From an uncultured Lentisphaeria bacterium (GTDB lineage Bacteria > Verrucomicrobiota > Lentisphaeria > Victivallales > UBA1829): DNA of 41,632 nucleotides. The notes beneath the pieces were generated by a model, which did not search any database, was not told the DNA's origin, and worked only from the letters and a program-made list of their open reading frames with translations. Below are positions 1 through 7,573 of this stretch, piece after piece. The stretch lies in NCBI GenBank assembly GCA_949287225.1, contig CASEFP010000141.1, positions 1 to 41,632 of the forward strand, read 5' to 3'. A program made the translations under genes and the position numbers. The first letter of the stretch is position 1; the number at the start of each line of letters is the position of its first letter.

Positions 1-1
1 C

Positions 2-118
2 AACGGCGGAATTTCTGAGCTTCTGAGCCGCGTCAGAAAAGTCATGTCGGCAAGAATCAACGGACGCTTGGCAACGCCTCTCAATGTCGGGCTGGGTATC
101 TGGAATTTATTGATATAG
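2..118 (+). other. C-terminal end of an unidentified open frame at window edge
   Basis: A reading frame open from the first bases runs to a TAG at 116-118 and would encode about 38 residues ending in GLGIWNLLI. It points toward the truncated hydrolase gene on the other strand and ends about 20 bases from that gene's premature stop. The position suits the 3' end of a mobile element inserted into the hydrolase gene. However, the residues do not match a transposase C-terminus that I recognise, and they do not look like the usual C-terminus of IS1182 transposases, the type found at the right edge. It could also be non-coding. Confidence 0.3.
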
Positions 119-136
119 AAATTTATGCAACGATGC

Positions 137-2218
137 TTAAGGGGTCATGCGTGAAAAATCAAATTCATAGTGCCCGTTTTTTTCCCGGACCCGCAGCAGG
201 GAGCGGAAGCGATTGTCCCGGATTCCGGCTGCAAAGTGATAGCGTCCCATGACACTCATGATCTGCTCAAAGCGTGCGGGAGTGAAATCGCCGTAAAAAG
301 TCTGAATGCGGGTTCCGTGGAACCAGATGTTCATCCTGAGGCTTTTGGTTTCCGGGAGGGAAAATGGATAGACGCGGACCTGCAGCTTTATTTCATGCAC
401 ATCGCGTCCATTGTCGAAGAGCACTTTCCCCTGATAAAATCCGGGCGCCTGTCCGTAATCCGTTTTGACGGTCAGCATGAGCGGCTGAATGGTTCCTTTC
501 CGAGGCGGAGAAATTTCATTTCCCCGGTAAAGCACATCCGGCCAGTAGCCGATATGTGTATGATGCCCGCTGTCTCCGATATTGACATAACCGACCGGAT
601 TGAACGTGATCTGATCCATTCGGATGACTGCTCCTGACTCATTTTTCAACCCCGCGCAGGAAACTTTGATTTTGTCCTTTTTTCCCTGCAGGTAAAAAAT
701 CACGAATTGGGCGGATTCATACTCGTTTCCCGCCAGATTCAAAGATACATCGCTCTTGAATTTTCCGTGGAAAGGCAGGTCGCGGAACACCTTTTCCCCC
801 GCGTCAGCCGTGCCGATGGCAAAAGAGGCGTTTCCTCTGCCCTGTGCCAGATTCCACAGTCCGGGAAGGACGCGTGTCGAAATCTGAAAATCAATTGTTT
901 TCAGCAGCGCTTCCGCCCGCCTGAGAGCTTCGACGGTATTCTCCGGTGATTCGTTGGTTCCGGAAGCTCTTTTCAGAAGATTTCCGGCTTCCAAAAGCTG
1001 TTTTCTCACTTCGGAGTCAATTGCAAAATGTTTGCCGGCGGCGTCCTGCAGCACGGATTGCAGGCTCGTCATTTTTTCTGTATTCTTTTTCAAACCTTCC
1101 CGGATGTCATAAATGGTATTGACAGCATGAGCGCGGCAGATATTGTGCTTCATTCTCAGCCAGTCGATATTGATATCCAGAGTTTTTTCACCGCCGTGAA
1201 GGAGATCGAATTCCAGTGTCACGGGAATTTTTGCGCCTGCTTCCGCATCGAGAGTCCGGTCCAGAACTTTTGTTTTTTTAACGGGTTTCTGCCAGGAACG
1301 TTTCCGCAGCATTTCCCTGCGTTTTTCCGGGTCTGGCTCGTCCTCCGTGAGATTTGCCGTAATGCGGAGTTTTGCCGGACGGGACGCGGTGTTTTTCACC
1401 GAAAAACAGTAAATGTTTCTTCCATTATTGAGCCGTTGCACTTTTTCCTGCTCCACGCGTATATCTCCATAAGGCATTCCGGCAAATTCGCAGGAGGCAA
1501 ATTTACTGTGAAAGCCATGGGGGCCGGGAATCCAGGTCGTCACTTCCGCGGATGTGGAACATACACGTCCCAGATTCATCCTGATTCGATCGCCTTTTGC
1601 CGGAGTCGCACTCAGAAATCCCTCCTCGGATTGTGCAAACATTTCGAACGGGATCTTTACTTCCGCATACCAGGCTTTGTCATCCTTTGAGGTTTTTACC
1701 TGCCAATTGCCGTTCCATGTGTTGTCTCGCTGAAATTTTCCGGGTGCCAGAAGAAGATTTGCGGCATCCTCTTTCGCTCCGGAGGGAACAATCCGCAGAT
1801 GATAATATCTCTTGTCCGAGCCGGGCTGGAAAAGCAGGATTTCCAGGCAGTCGTCATTCCCCGCAATCGGGACGTCGACCGTCTGTCCGGCAGGCAGTCC
1901 GGGAATCACTTTTCCGATGTCCCGGTCCAGGCATGTAAAGCCCAGATAGATGGCATCGACATCATAAAAAACCTTGACGGATGTCCGGTTTTTTACCGGG
2001 GATGCCGGCGGAGCTTTCCCGCTGAATCCTGCAGGGACAAAATCCCTGATCAAGGCGGCCTTTTCCCATACCTTGTCCGTTAATTTCCCATCCAGTTTAT
2101 AAGTGCTGGAAGCGGTCTCCACCCGGGGAATTACAAAATTCAGACTCTGTGCCTCCGCTTTCGCCGCAATTGCGGCAATAGAGACCCCGAGTAAAACATT
2201 CCGCAATGTTTTCTTCAT
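137..2218 (-). pseudogene. Secreted CBM9-like / GH123 (DUF4091)-like glycosidase, C-terminally truncated
   Basis: The start at 2218 is preceded by AAGGAG at good spacing; the ATG at 2239 lies upstream of that Shine-Dalgarno and is rejected. The 693-residue product has a signal peptide (hydrophobic stretch with alanines, about residues 8-24). A CBM9-like sugar-binding sandwich follows at about 35-250, including LDGKLTDKVWEKA. Next come a helical linker and a beta-sandwich with GNEYESAQFVIF that resembles the N-terminal domain of GH123/DUF4091 proteins. The chain stops at TAA just after the first strand of what should be a TIM barrel (NIWFHG, then DFSRMTP). Relatives with this architecture are usually much longer, so the catalytic barrel and its acidic residues are missing. 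All three frames are closed within about 60 bases past the stop, so a single frameshift does not restore it. It is the last gene of a HAD-pseudopilin-hydrolase run, 46 bases after the pseudopilin gene. A natural short protein is less likely. Confidence 0.65.
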
Positions 2219-2264
2219 GGAGATGCTCCTTTCTCTCAATCTTTACTTTTTAACAGAAAATGAT

Positions 2265-2990
2265 TCAGTATGGAAACTGTGCCGGTTTTGGATTCTGCGA
2301 CCACGGATAGGCCAGTGCAAGGAAAAGCCGGTTGTTTTCCGTATCCAGAAGTTCACTCTTTTTCGCAGACAGCACTCTGCCGTCCGCAGTGAGAATGTTC
2401 ATGCGTTCAAGATGCGGAAAGCGGAAACTCGTGGCTCCCGGATCCAGCTTCAGCTGATCATATTTGAATCCGTCCGGAGCGTATCTGTGTTCGGCGATCA
2501 GGAGTTTAAAGGAAGGATTTTTCACCTGCGTTTTTTTCAGGCCGCCCGGGTATTGTGTCCAGTTGAATCCATATCCCATGAAGCAGTCCCTGTTTACGGC
2601 ATAATGTCCGTATTTGCTGGTATTTCCCACGAGTGTGTCGGCTGGTCGGAAGGCCTTGCAGACAACAAGCTTCTGCGTCTTGATATATTGAAAGGCCGGC
2701 CCGTTCTTTTCATACCAGACTTTCCCGGTTCCCGCACCTGAATTTCCAATCATCACATCATCCCGCTGCGGGAAATAATAGTCATGAAAATCCATTGTAT
2801 AGTTTTCTATGACGAAGTTCAGCTGCCGCATGTTGCTCATACAGGATGTTCTCAGAGCCGCGCCTTTCGCCTTGCTCAATGCCGGAAGGAGCAGACCCGT
2901 CAGGATCGCGATGATCGCAATCACGATGAGAAGCTCAATCAATGTAAAAATTTCCTTCCTGCCATTTCTTTGTTTTATTCGAATCCGCAT
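2265..2990 (-). CDS. Pseudopilin-like protein with prepilin-type N-terminus
   Basis: This 241-residue protein opens with a basic leader and [16 protein letters not shown], the class III (type IV pilin/type II secretion pseudopilin) N-terminal helix. [10 protein letters not shown] and [10 protein letters not shown] follow, the pattern of Lentisphaerota and planctomycete DUF1559-like proteins. A late LTADGRVL segment resembles the usual H-X9-DG end. The residue before the mature Phe is Ile rather than the Gly normally required at -1 by prepilin peptidase. A clear AGGAGG precedes the ATG. The gene lies 28 bases after the HAD gene and 46 before the truncated hydrolase, so it is probably co-transcribed. 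A role in presenting or exporting the neighbouring hydrolase is often proposed from context; it is an inference here. Confidence 0.85.
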   Translation of the reverse strand: MRIRIKQRNGRKEIFTLIELLIVIAIIAILTGLLLPALSKAKGAALRTSCMSNMRQLNFVIENYTMDFHDYYFPQRDDVMIGNSGAGTGKVWYEKNGPAFQYIKTQKLVVCKAFRPADTLVGNTSKYGHYAVNRDCFMGYGFNWTQYPGGLKKTQVKNPSFKLLIAEHRYAPDGFKYDQLKLDPGATSFRFPHLERMNILTADGRVLSAKKSELLDTENNRLFLALAYPWSQNPKPAQFPY

Positions 2991-3018
2991 CTCAGCCTCC
3001 TTTTTTCTCTGTCGTTTA

Positions 3019-3705
3019 TCAATCCGCCTTTTCCATCCTGTCCGCGAGGACCTTCAGTGAATTTACAAACATCCCGCCGTCACGCAGGAGCAGACTTTCC
3101 TTCTGATCCCGACGGAGGATCGCTGCATACCGGATGCCGGCTTTCAGCGCGGGATGCAGGTCGTACTCGGGTTCATCGCCGATCATGATGGTCCTGTCGG
3201 GAGGATACCCGTGACAGTTCAGGATGTTCGGGAAATAGTTCCCGGAAAACTTCCCGCGCGGATCCTGAAATTCATTCCCGGAATGAAAGGCACTTAAATA
3301 TTCACATCCGTTCCGGTCGGCAATTCCGCGGACAGCCAGTTTCGCAAGCACCATGAAACGCGAATTCGTCGTTGCCGCGCAGACGGGAATCCCCTTTTCT
3401 TTCATCGCGCGGAGAAAGGAAAGGGTGTCATCCGGAATGGAAATGTGTTCCGCCAGATCTTTTTTCAGCGCCTGGAAATAGGGCTCCTCGTCGATGCCGA
3501 GCTTCGGGAGCAGTTCAGACAGGCAGCAGAGCTCCGGATTGCCGCAATCGAGGATTTTCCGCATCGCCTCCTGCGCACTGACGCCATGCCGTGTCATTAC
3601 GAACTGCACAAGATGCTCCAGAGGAGTTTGATCCATGATCCGGTTTTCCCCGCCAGGATTCGTCATGGTTCCGTCGACATCCATTAAAATTACTTTGATC
3701 CGCAT
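3019..3705 (-). CDS. HAD-superfamily phosphatase
   Basis: The 228-residue product shows the four HAD motifs: DVDGT near the N-terminus (nucleophile Asp plus Asp), AATTNS (motif II), a Lys in PRGKFSG (motif III) and GDEPEYD (motif IV). A helical C1-type cap lies between motifs I and II. The family dephosphorylates small phosphorylated metabolites; the substrate cannot be told. The start is uncertain: 3705 gives [13 protein letters not shown] and 3714 adds three residues, and neither has a strong Shine-Dalgarno. Longer versions are excluded because the promoter's -10 at 3772-3777 puts transcription start near 3765. It is the first gene of the HAD-pseudopilin-hydrolase run and may handle sugar phosphates released from its substrate (inference). 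Confidence 0.8.
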   Translation of the reverse strand: MRIKVILMDVDGTMTNPGGENRIMDQTPLEHLVQFVMTRHGVSAQEAMRKILDCGNPELCCLSELLPKLGIDEEPYFQALKKDLAEHISIPDDTLSFLRAMKEKGIPVCAATTNSRFMVLAKLAVRGIADRNGCEYLSAFHSGNEFQDPRGKFSGNYFPNILNCHGYPPDRTIMIGDEPEYDLHPALKAGIRYAAILRRDQKESLLLRDGGMFVNSLKVLADRMEKAD

Positions 3706-3734
3706 TGTTCTCATCAGAGAGGAGCATCTTTTTG

Positions 3735-3768
3735 TGTTATAATAAAACTGATGTATATTTGTATAACA
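3735..3768. promoter_or_regulatory. Candidate operator: spaced inverted repeat at the HAD operon start
   Basis: TGTTATA (3735-3741) and TATAACA (3762-3768) form an inverted repeat with a 20-base spacer straddling the expected transcription start. The AT-rich core resembles the repeat in front of the gene at 5270, so both could bind the GntR-type regulator encoded between them (inference). Confidence 0.35.
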
Positions 3769-3771
3769 TAT

Positions 3772-3800
3772 ATTATAGTTCATTTCCCCTCATTTGTCAA
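3772..3800 (-). promoter_or_regulatory. Sigma-70 promoter of the HAD-pseudopilin-hydrolase run
   Basis: On the minus strand TTGACA (3800-3795), a 17-base spacer and TATAAT (3777-3772) give a perfect consensus promoter about 60 bases before the HAD start. Confidence 0.8.
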
Positions 3801-3914
3801 GGGAGGGAAAGAAAAAAGATCTCTTTTCCAGGAGCGTCAGAGCATCTGCGGGATTTCAGGGGCGGAATCCATAAAAGCAGGAGAGGCATACGCCTCCATC
3901 GGGAAATCAGAGGA

Positions 3915-4997
3915 TCACTTTTTCCGGGATGGAACGGAAAGCGTCATATCAAAGCGCAAGGTGTCCTTGCTGTTGGCGATCAGCATCCGCAATGCGTTGC
4001 GACCGAGAATTTCACTGTCGCTCTCGACATTCACCGCCGCGAGATTCAGATAGCGCTCGTCATTGATTTCCTTGCCGTAGCGGATGATAAACACGTCTTC
4101 CGGACAGCGCAGAGCGTGTGTCTGAAGATATTCCATGGCGCCGATGAACGCCGGTTCCGTCAGCAGGACGCAATCCGGCTTGAATTCGCTCAGTCGTTTC
4201 ATCGCCTCATAACCGTTTTCGTCCGGATCGGTTACATGGCAGACATCCTCGATCATTCCCGCGTGAGCGCGGCGGCAGGCGTCCGCCGCGGCGTAGAGTT
4301 CCATGGAAATCAGACGTTTCACCGAATTGGAGATGATTCCGATCCGGCGGCATCCGGAATCCAGTGCCATGTCCAGGGCTTTCTGCACCGCGCGGTGATA
4401 ATTGCTCGTGACACAGCCGAAATCGCCGGTAAAATCGTAACTTCCGACGACAATGATGTTGTCATTGCATTTGGCCCCGACGGCATCCAGGTATTCCCGG
4501 GTGCAGCAGCCGGTGATGATCAGTCCGTCACCGGGCTGCGGGCAGAACCAGCGTTCAAAACTGCGGATATCCTTTTTCAAGCCGACCATGACCCGCAGTC
4601 CGAAACGTTCCGCCTCGGCTTCCACGCCTTCAAAAACATTGAAATAAAACGGATGGGAGAACTTTTCTCCGATTACGGCATACCAGACCGTCCCGACTTC
4701 CCGGGGCGAAATGTCCTTGTCTATCGCATCTCCCACGTATATGCCGCTGGCGGCGCGTTTGATCAGAAGCCCGTCCTGCAGAAGCGGTTCCAGTGCTGCC
4801 ATGACGGTTCGAAGTTCCACATTGTAGAGTTCCCCCAGTTTGCGATAGGAATAAAACCGTTCGCCGCGCCGGTATCCGTTGAGAACCAGTTCCTTGCGCA
4901 ACTGGTTGCAAATCTGCTGGTAAACGGGGAGGGCTTTGCTGCGGTCCACCTTTTCCGGCATCAGATACAGGGGGCTTTTTTCTGAATGCTTGCGCAT
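3915..4997 (-). CDS. GntR-type transcriptional regulator with LacI-like sensor domain
   Basis: A 360-residue regulator. Residues about 20-90 form a GntR winged helix-turn-helix (LPVYQQICNQLRKEL, then SYRKLGELYNVELRTV and LLIKRAASGIYV). The rest resembles a LacI/GalR periplasmic-binding-type ligand domain (IIVVGSYDF, GCRRIGIISNSVKR, and PDCVLLTEPAFIGAMEYL late in the protein). GGAG lies 8 bases before the ATG. Regulators of this build normally sense a sugar and control adjacent carbohydrate genes. It sits between the HAD-pseudopilin-hydrolase run and the divergent gene at 5270, and both have AT-rich repeats over their promoters, so it is the obvious candidate regulator of both. The ligand is unknown. 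Confidence 0.88.
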   Translation of the reverse strand: MRKHSEKSPLYLMPEKVDRSKALPVYQQICNQLRKELVLNGYRRGERFYSYRKLGELYNVELRTVMAALEPLLQDGLLIKRAASGIYVGDAIDKDISPREVGTVWYAVIGEKFSHPFYFNVFEGVEAEAERFGLRVMVGLKKDIRSFERWFCPQPGDGLIITGCCTREYLDAVGAKCNDNIIVVGSYDFTGDFGCVTSNYHRAVQKALDMALDSGCRRIGIISNSVKRLISMELYAAADACRRAHAGMIEDVCHVTDPDENGYEAMKRLSEFKPDCVLLTEPAFIGAMEYLQTHALRCPEDVFIIRYGKEINDERYLNLAAVNVESDSEILGRNALRMLIANSKDTLRFDMTLSVPSRKK

Positions 4998-5033
4998 CTT
5001 CGACTCCGGTGATGAAATATCAACTATTGTCAG

Positions 5034-5061
5034 AATATACTTCAGATTCCTGTTTTTTCAA
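5034..5061 (-). promoter_or_regulatory. Sigma-70 promoter of the GntR-type regulator
   Basis: Minus strand TTGAAA (5061-5056), 16-base spacer, TATATT (5039-5034), about 37 bases before the start codon. Confidence 0.5.
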
Positions 5062-5103
5062 TTTTTTTTCTTCTTTTTTCTGGAACGCCCTTCCTTGTTT
5101 TCA

Positions 5104-5131
5104 TTGACTTTTCAATAAACTGTATTATAAT
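5104..5131 (+). promoter_or_regulatory. Sigma-70 promoter of the phospholipase-like/NPCBM gene
   Basis: TTGACT (5104-5109), 16-base spacer, TATAAT (5126-5131). The -10 lies inside the palindrome GTATTATAATAC, so a protein bound there would block polymerase. The transcript leader to 5270 is about 130 bases. Confidence 0.7.
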
Positions 5132-5142
5132 ACTGTATTATA
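5120..5142 (+). repeat. Tandem CTGTATTATA repeat and palindrome over the -10 element
   Basis: CTGTATTATA occurs at 5120-5129 and again at 5133-5142, a 13-base period. The first copy contributes to the perfect 12-base palindrome GTATTATAATAC (5122-5133). The placement is typical of a repressor operator; the likely ligand is the adjacent GntR-type regulator (inference). Confidence 0.55.
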
Positions 5143-5269
5143 TCTTTACAGCAGATATGTTGCAAGCGCAATCCCCGGGATGCAGGCTGCCGCCGATCTT
5201 CTGCATCTCCTTGGAAAGAAACGAGTTGTCTCAGGAGTCTCAGGTTCTGAATAAAGCAGGTTGCAAAAT

Positions 5270-6517
5270 ATGCCGAACAGCAGGGAACATTCAAAAATCA
5301 CCGCAAACGCCGCGGCTCTGGTTGACAGCGGCGAATTTTCCACAGCCGGACTGATCGGGGAATACTGTCAATATCCCGATCTATATTTTTCCGATCCGGT
5401 CCGCCTCGCACCTTATTATTTCGAAACGGACGGCGTGCAGTTTCACTACCCGCCCTGCACCCCTTATGAGGAACTTTACCGTTACTGGACCTTCCGGGAT
5501 GGAAAACTGCGGCGTCTCCGCAAGTTCCGCAATGAAAATCATCTTCATATGACAAACGGATTCCGCCACTATCTGACCGGATGCCTTGAAGCCGGAGACT
5601 CGGAAGAGATGCTGAAATTTGCCGGGACTCTGCTTCATGCCCTGGAAGATGCCCTTTTTTCCCTGCATGCTCTGGAAGGGGCCGGCGGCGCGGATCTGAT
5701 GTTCCTGGACCGGCTGGATTTTTTTGAGGAGCCGCCGACCGTCCAGCTGGTTGCGTTATCCGCTCTGGATCTTCCGGACATTCCGGATTACCGCCCGCGG
5801 CAGCTCGGCAATTCCGTCGAAGAGGTTGTGATGAATCTCTATACGGAATACGTGCGGAGGAATCAGGATTCCAGACGCTGCTGTTTTCAATATCTGATGG
5901 AAAGATACAGGAAGGGGACCGCGGAAGATCTCGAGCGTCCTGTCCGGCGGATGTACCGCAATGCTGTGACACTCTGTGCGGATCTCCTTCACACCATATT
6001 CGCACTCCGCAGGGGAGCTGCTGCCGAACCCCATGATTATCTGCTGACGGAAATCGAGCCGTTCGAGTTTCCTTTCGGCGGAAGCGCATCCATGGCGTTC
6101 CGCTTCCGCTCCTGCGGGCGGGATACCAGTTACGACCGGAACGGGAAATCGGTTCCGCTGATGCTGAACATTCATGGAAAAAACACGGTATTCCAGCATG
6201 GCATTTCCTTTGGCGTTCATTATGAAAACTCGCTTCTTTTTCAGCTGCCGAAAGGAATGTTCCGCTCGTTTTCCGCCGTAATCGGACTGGCTCAGGAAGA
6301 AGGCGGGAAGAATTCTGTCACACTGGAACTTGTGAACGACGGTTCTGTCCGCGGCAGATTCACGCTTGCCCATGACGGCAATTCTTCGCAGCGGGTGGAG
6401 GTGTCATGTCCAGGAGGAATTTTCGGTTTCCGGGAATTTTCGGAAAAACCTTCCGGGATTCTGATGATTGGCGAAGGCATCCTGAAAAACAGATCCGCCT
6501 CCTGCCATCCGAATTGA
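5270..6517 (+). CDS. Phospholipase C/P1-nuclease-like helical protein with NPCBM-like C-terminal domain
   Basis: A 415-residue protein of no family I recognise with confidence. In frame, TAA at 5252 limits the start; ATG at 5270 has GCAGG upstream, whereas the TTG at 5261 abuts that site. The N-terminal half is rich in His, Asp and aromatic residues. NGFRHYLTGCLEAGD followed by TLLHALEDALFSLHALEG recalls the metal-binding helices of zinc-dependent phospholipase C/P1 nuclease folds. The last 150 residues (FEFPFGGSASMAFRFRS, then ISFGVHYENSLLFQL and FSAVIGLA) resemble the NPCBM carbohydrate-binding beta-sandwich. No signal peptide is seen. It diverges from the GntR-type regulator. The fold calls are by motif only. 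Confidence 0.55.
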   Translation: MPNSREHSKITANAAALVDSGEFSTAGLIGEYCQYPDLYFSDPVRLAPYYFETDGVQFHYPPCTPYEELYRYWTFRDGKLRRLRKFRNENHLHMTNGFRHYLTGCLEAGDSEEMLKFAGTLLHALEDALFSLHALEGAGGADLMFLDRLDFFEEPPTVQLVALSALDLPDIPDYRPRQLGNSVEEVVMNLYTEYVRRNQDSRRCCFQYLMERYRKGTAEDLERPVRRMYRNAVTLCADLLHTIFALRRGAAAEPHDYLLTEIEPFEFPFGGSASMAFRFRSCGRDTSYDRNGKSVPLMLNIHGKNTVFQHGISFGVHYENSLLFQLPKGMFRSFSAVIGLAQEEGGKNSVTLELVNDGSVRGRFTLAHDGNSSQRVEVSCPGGIFGFREFSEKPSGILMIGEGILKNRSASCHPN

Positions 6518-6878
6518 GCTGGAGGACCATTTCCGACGTTCCGCGGCAAGCGCTCCTGAAATATGAGAGAAATCCCGTAAAATGAACCATCCCGGTCCAG
6601 AGTTCACGCCAGTAAGGGGGTATCGACTGCGGCGACCAGCTTATTCCGCTGGATCGAAATTTAATGAAAAAAGTGTTTCTCATTTTTATCTTTGATTTTC
6701 TTCAAGTCTGCCGACAGGAAAAGCAGCTTCTGCAAAGTGCAGATCAATAAAAGAAAAATAATTTTTGAGAAAAATTCCTGATAATGCTTGAAAATCAGTA
6801 ATTCCGATTTAAGTTATAAAACGGGGGGATTTTGGATGTCCCTTTTTCCGTCAACTCAACTCACAGGAGGATCAGAAA
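6518..6878. other. 361-base intergenic region, nothing assignable
   Basis: It contains no open frame of note on either strand. The last 150 bases are AT-rich and probably carry the peroxiredoxin promoter, but I find no -35/-10 pair at acceptable spacing. No terminator with a U-tract follows the upstream gene, and no PerR-like box was seen. Confidence 0.5.
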
Positions 6879-7460
6879 ATGTTGGTTACCAGAGAAGCTC
6901 CCGATTTCACCGCTAACGCCGTCTATCCGGATTTCAGCATCGCCCCGCTCACCCTTTCGGAATACCGGGGGAAATATGTGGTGCTGTTTTTCTATCCGAT
7001 GGACTTCACTTTTGTCTGCCCGTCTGAAATCATCGCCTTCAACCGGAAGCTGGATGAATTCAAGAAGCGGAACTGCGAAGTGATCTCCGTTTCCACCGAT
7101 ACGGAATACTCCCACTTTGCGTGGAAATCCACCGAGCCGAAGAAAGGCGGCATCGGCAATGTTCAGTTCCCGATGGTCGCGGACGTCACGAAATCGATCT
7201 CGCGCAATTACGAGGTCCTGTTTGACAACTCCGTCGCATTGCGCGGACTTTTCATCATCGACAAGCTCGGCATCGTCCGGCATGCGACGATCAACGATCT
7301 GCCGCTGGGAAGAAATGTCGATGAGGTTCTCCGGACGCTCGACGCGCTCCAGTTCACGGAGAAATACGGTGATGTCTGTCCCGCGAACTGGCATCTCGGC
7401 GACGAAGGAATGAAACCCACCGCCGAGGGCGTTGCCGATTATCTCGGAAAGCATGAGTGA
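6879..7460 (+). CDS. 2-Cys peroxiredoxin (AhpC/Prx1 type)
   Basis: The 193-residue length and sequence are those of a typical 2-Cys peroxiredoxin, which reduces H2O2 and organic peroxides in the cytoplasm. The peroxidatic Cys47 lies in DFTFVCPSE, with the conserved Pro and Thr before it. The resolving Cys167 lies in GDVCPANW. FFYPMDFTF and GLFIIDKLGIVRH are further family signatures. A strong AGGAGG precedes the ATG. No AhpF or thioredoxin reductase is adjacent, so its electron donor is elsewhere. It is followed by zwf, a source of NADPH, across a hairpin that may lower read-through. The start and the product class are secure; the exact subfamily is not. Confidence 0.95.
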   Translation: MLVTREAPDFTANAVYPDFSIAPLTLSEYRGKYVVLFFYPMDFTFVCPSEIIAFNRKLDEFKKRNCEVISVSTDTEYSHFAWKSTEPKKGGIGNVQFPMVADVTKSISRNYEVLFDNSVALRGLFIIDKLGIVRHATINDLPLGRNVDEVLRTLDALQFTEKYGDVCPANWHLGDEGMKPTAEGVADYLGKHE

Positions 7461-7512
7461 CACCTGTCGGGGAAGGGGGCGCTTCATCCCTCTTCCCGTG
7501 CAGAGAAAATTC

Positions 7513-7548
7513 CTCCCGCACGGATGAAAACATGCCGGCGGGAGTTTT
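7513..7548 (+). terminator. Terminator/attenuator hairpin between peroxiredoxin gene and zwf
   Basis: CTCCCGC (7513-7519) pairs with GCGGGAG (7538-7544), with an inner CGG/CCG pairing, and is followed by TTTT. The U-run is short, so partial read-through into zwf is likely. zwf has no obvious promoter of its own in the remaining 25 bases. Confidence 0.6.
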
Positions 7549-7573
7549 CCTGTTTTTGCAAAAGGAGCTTGAA

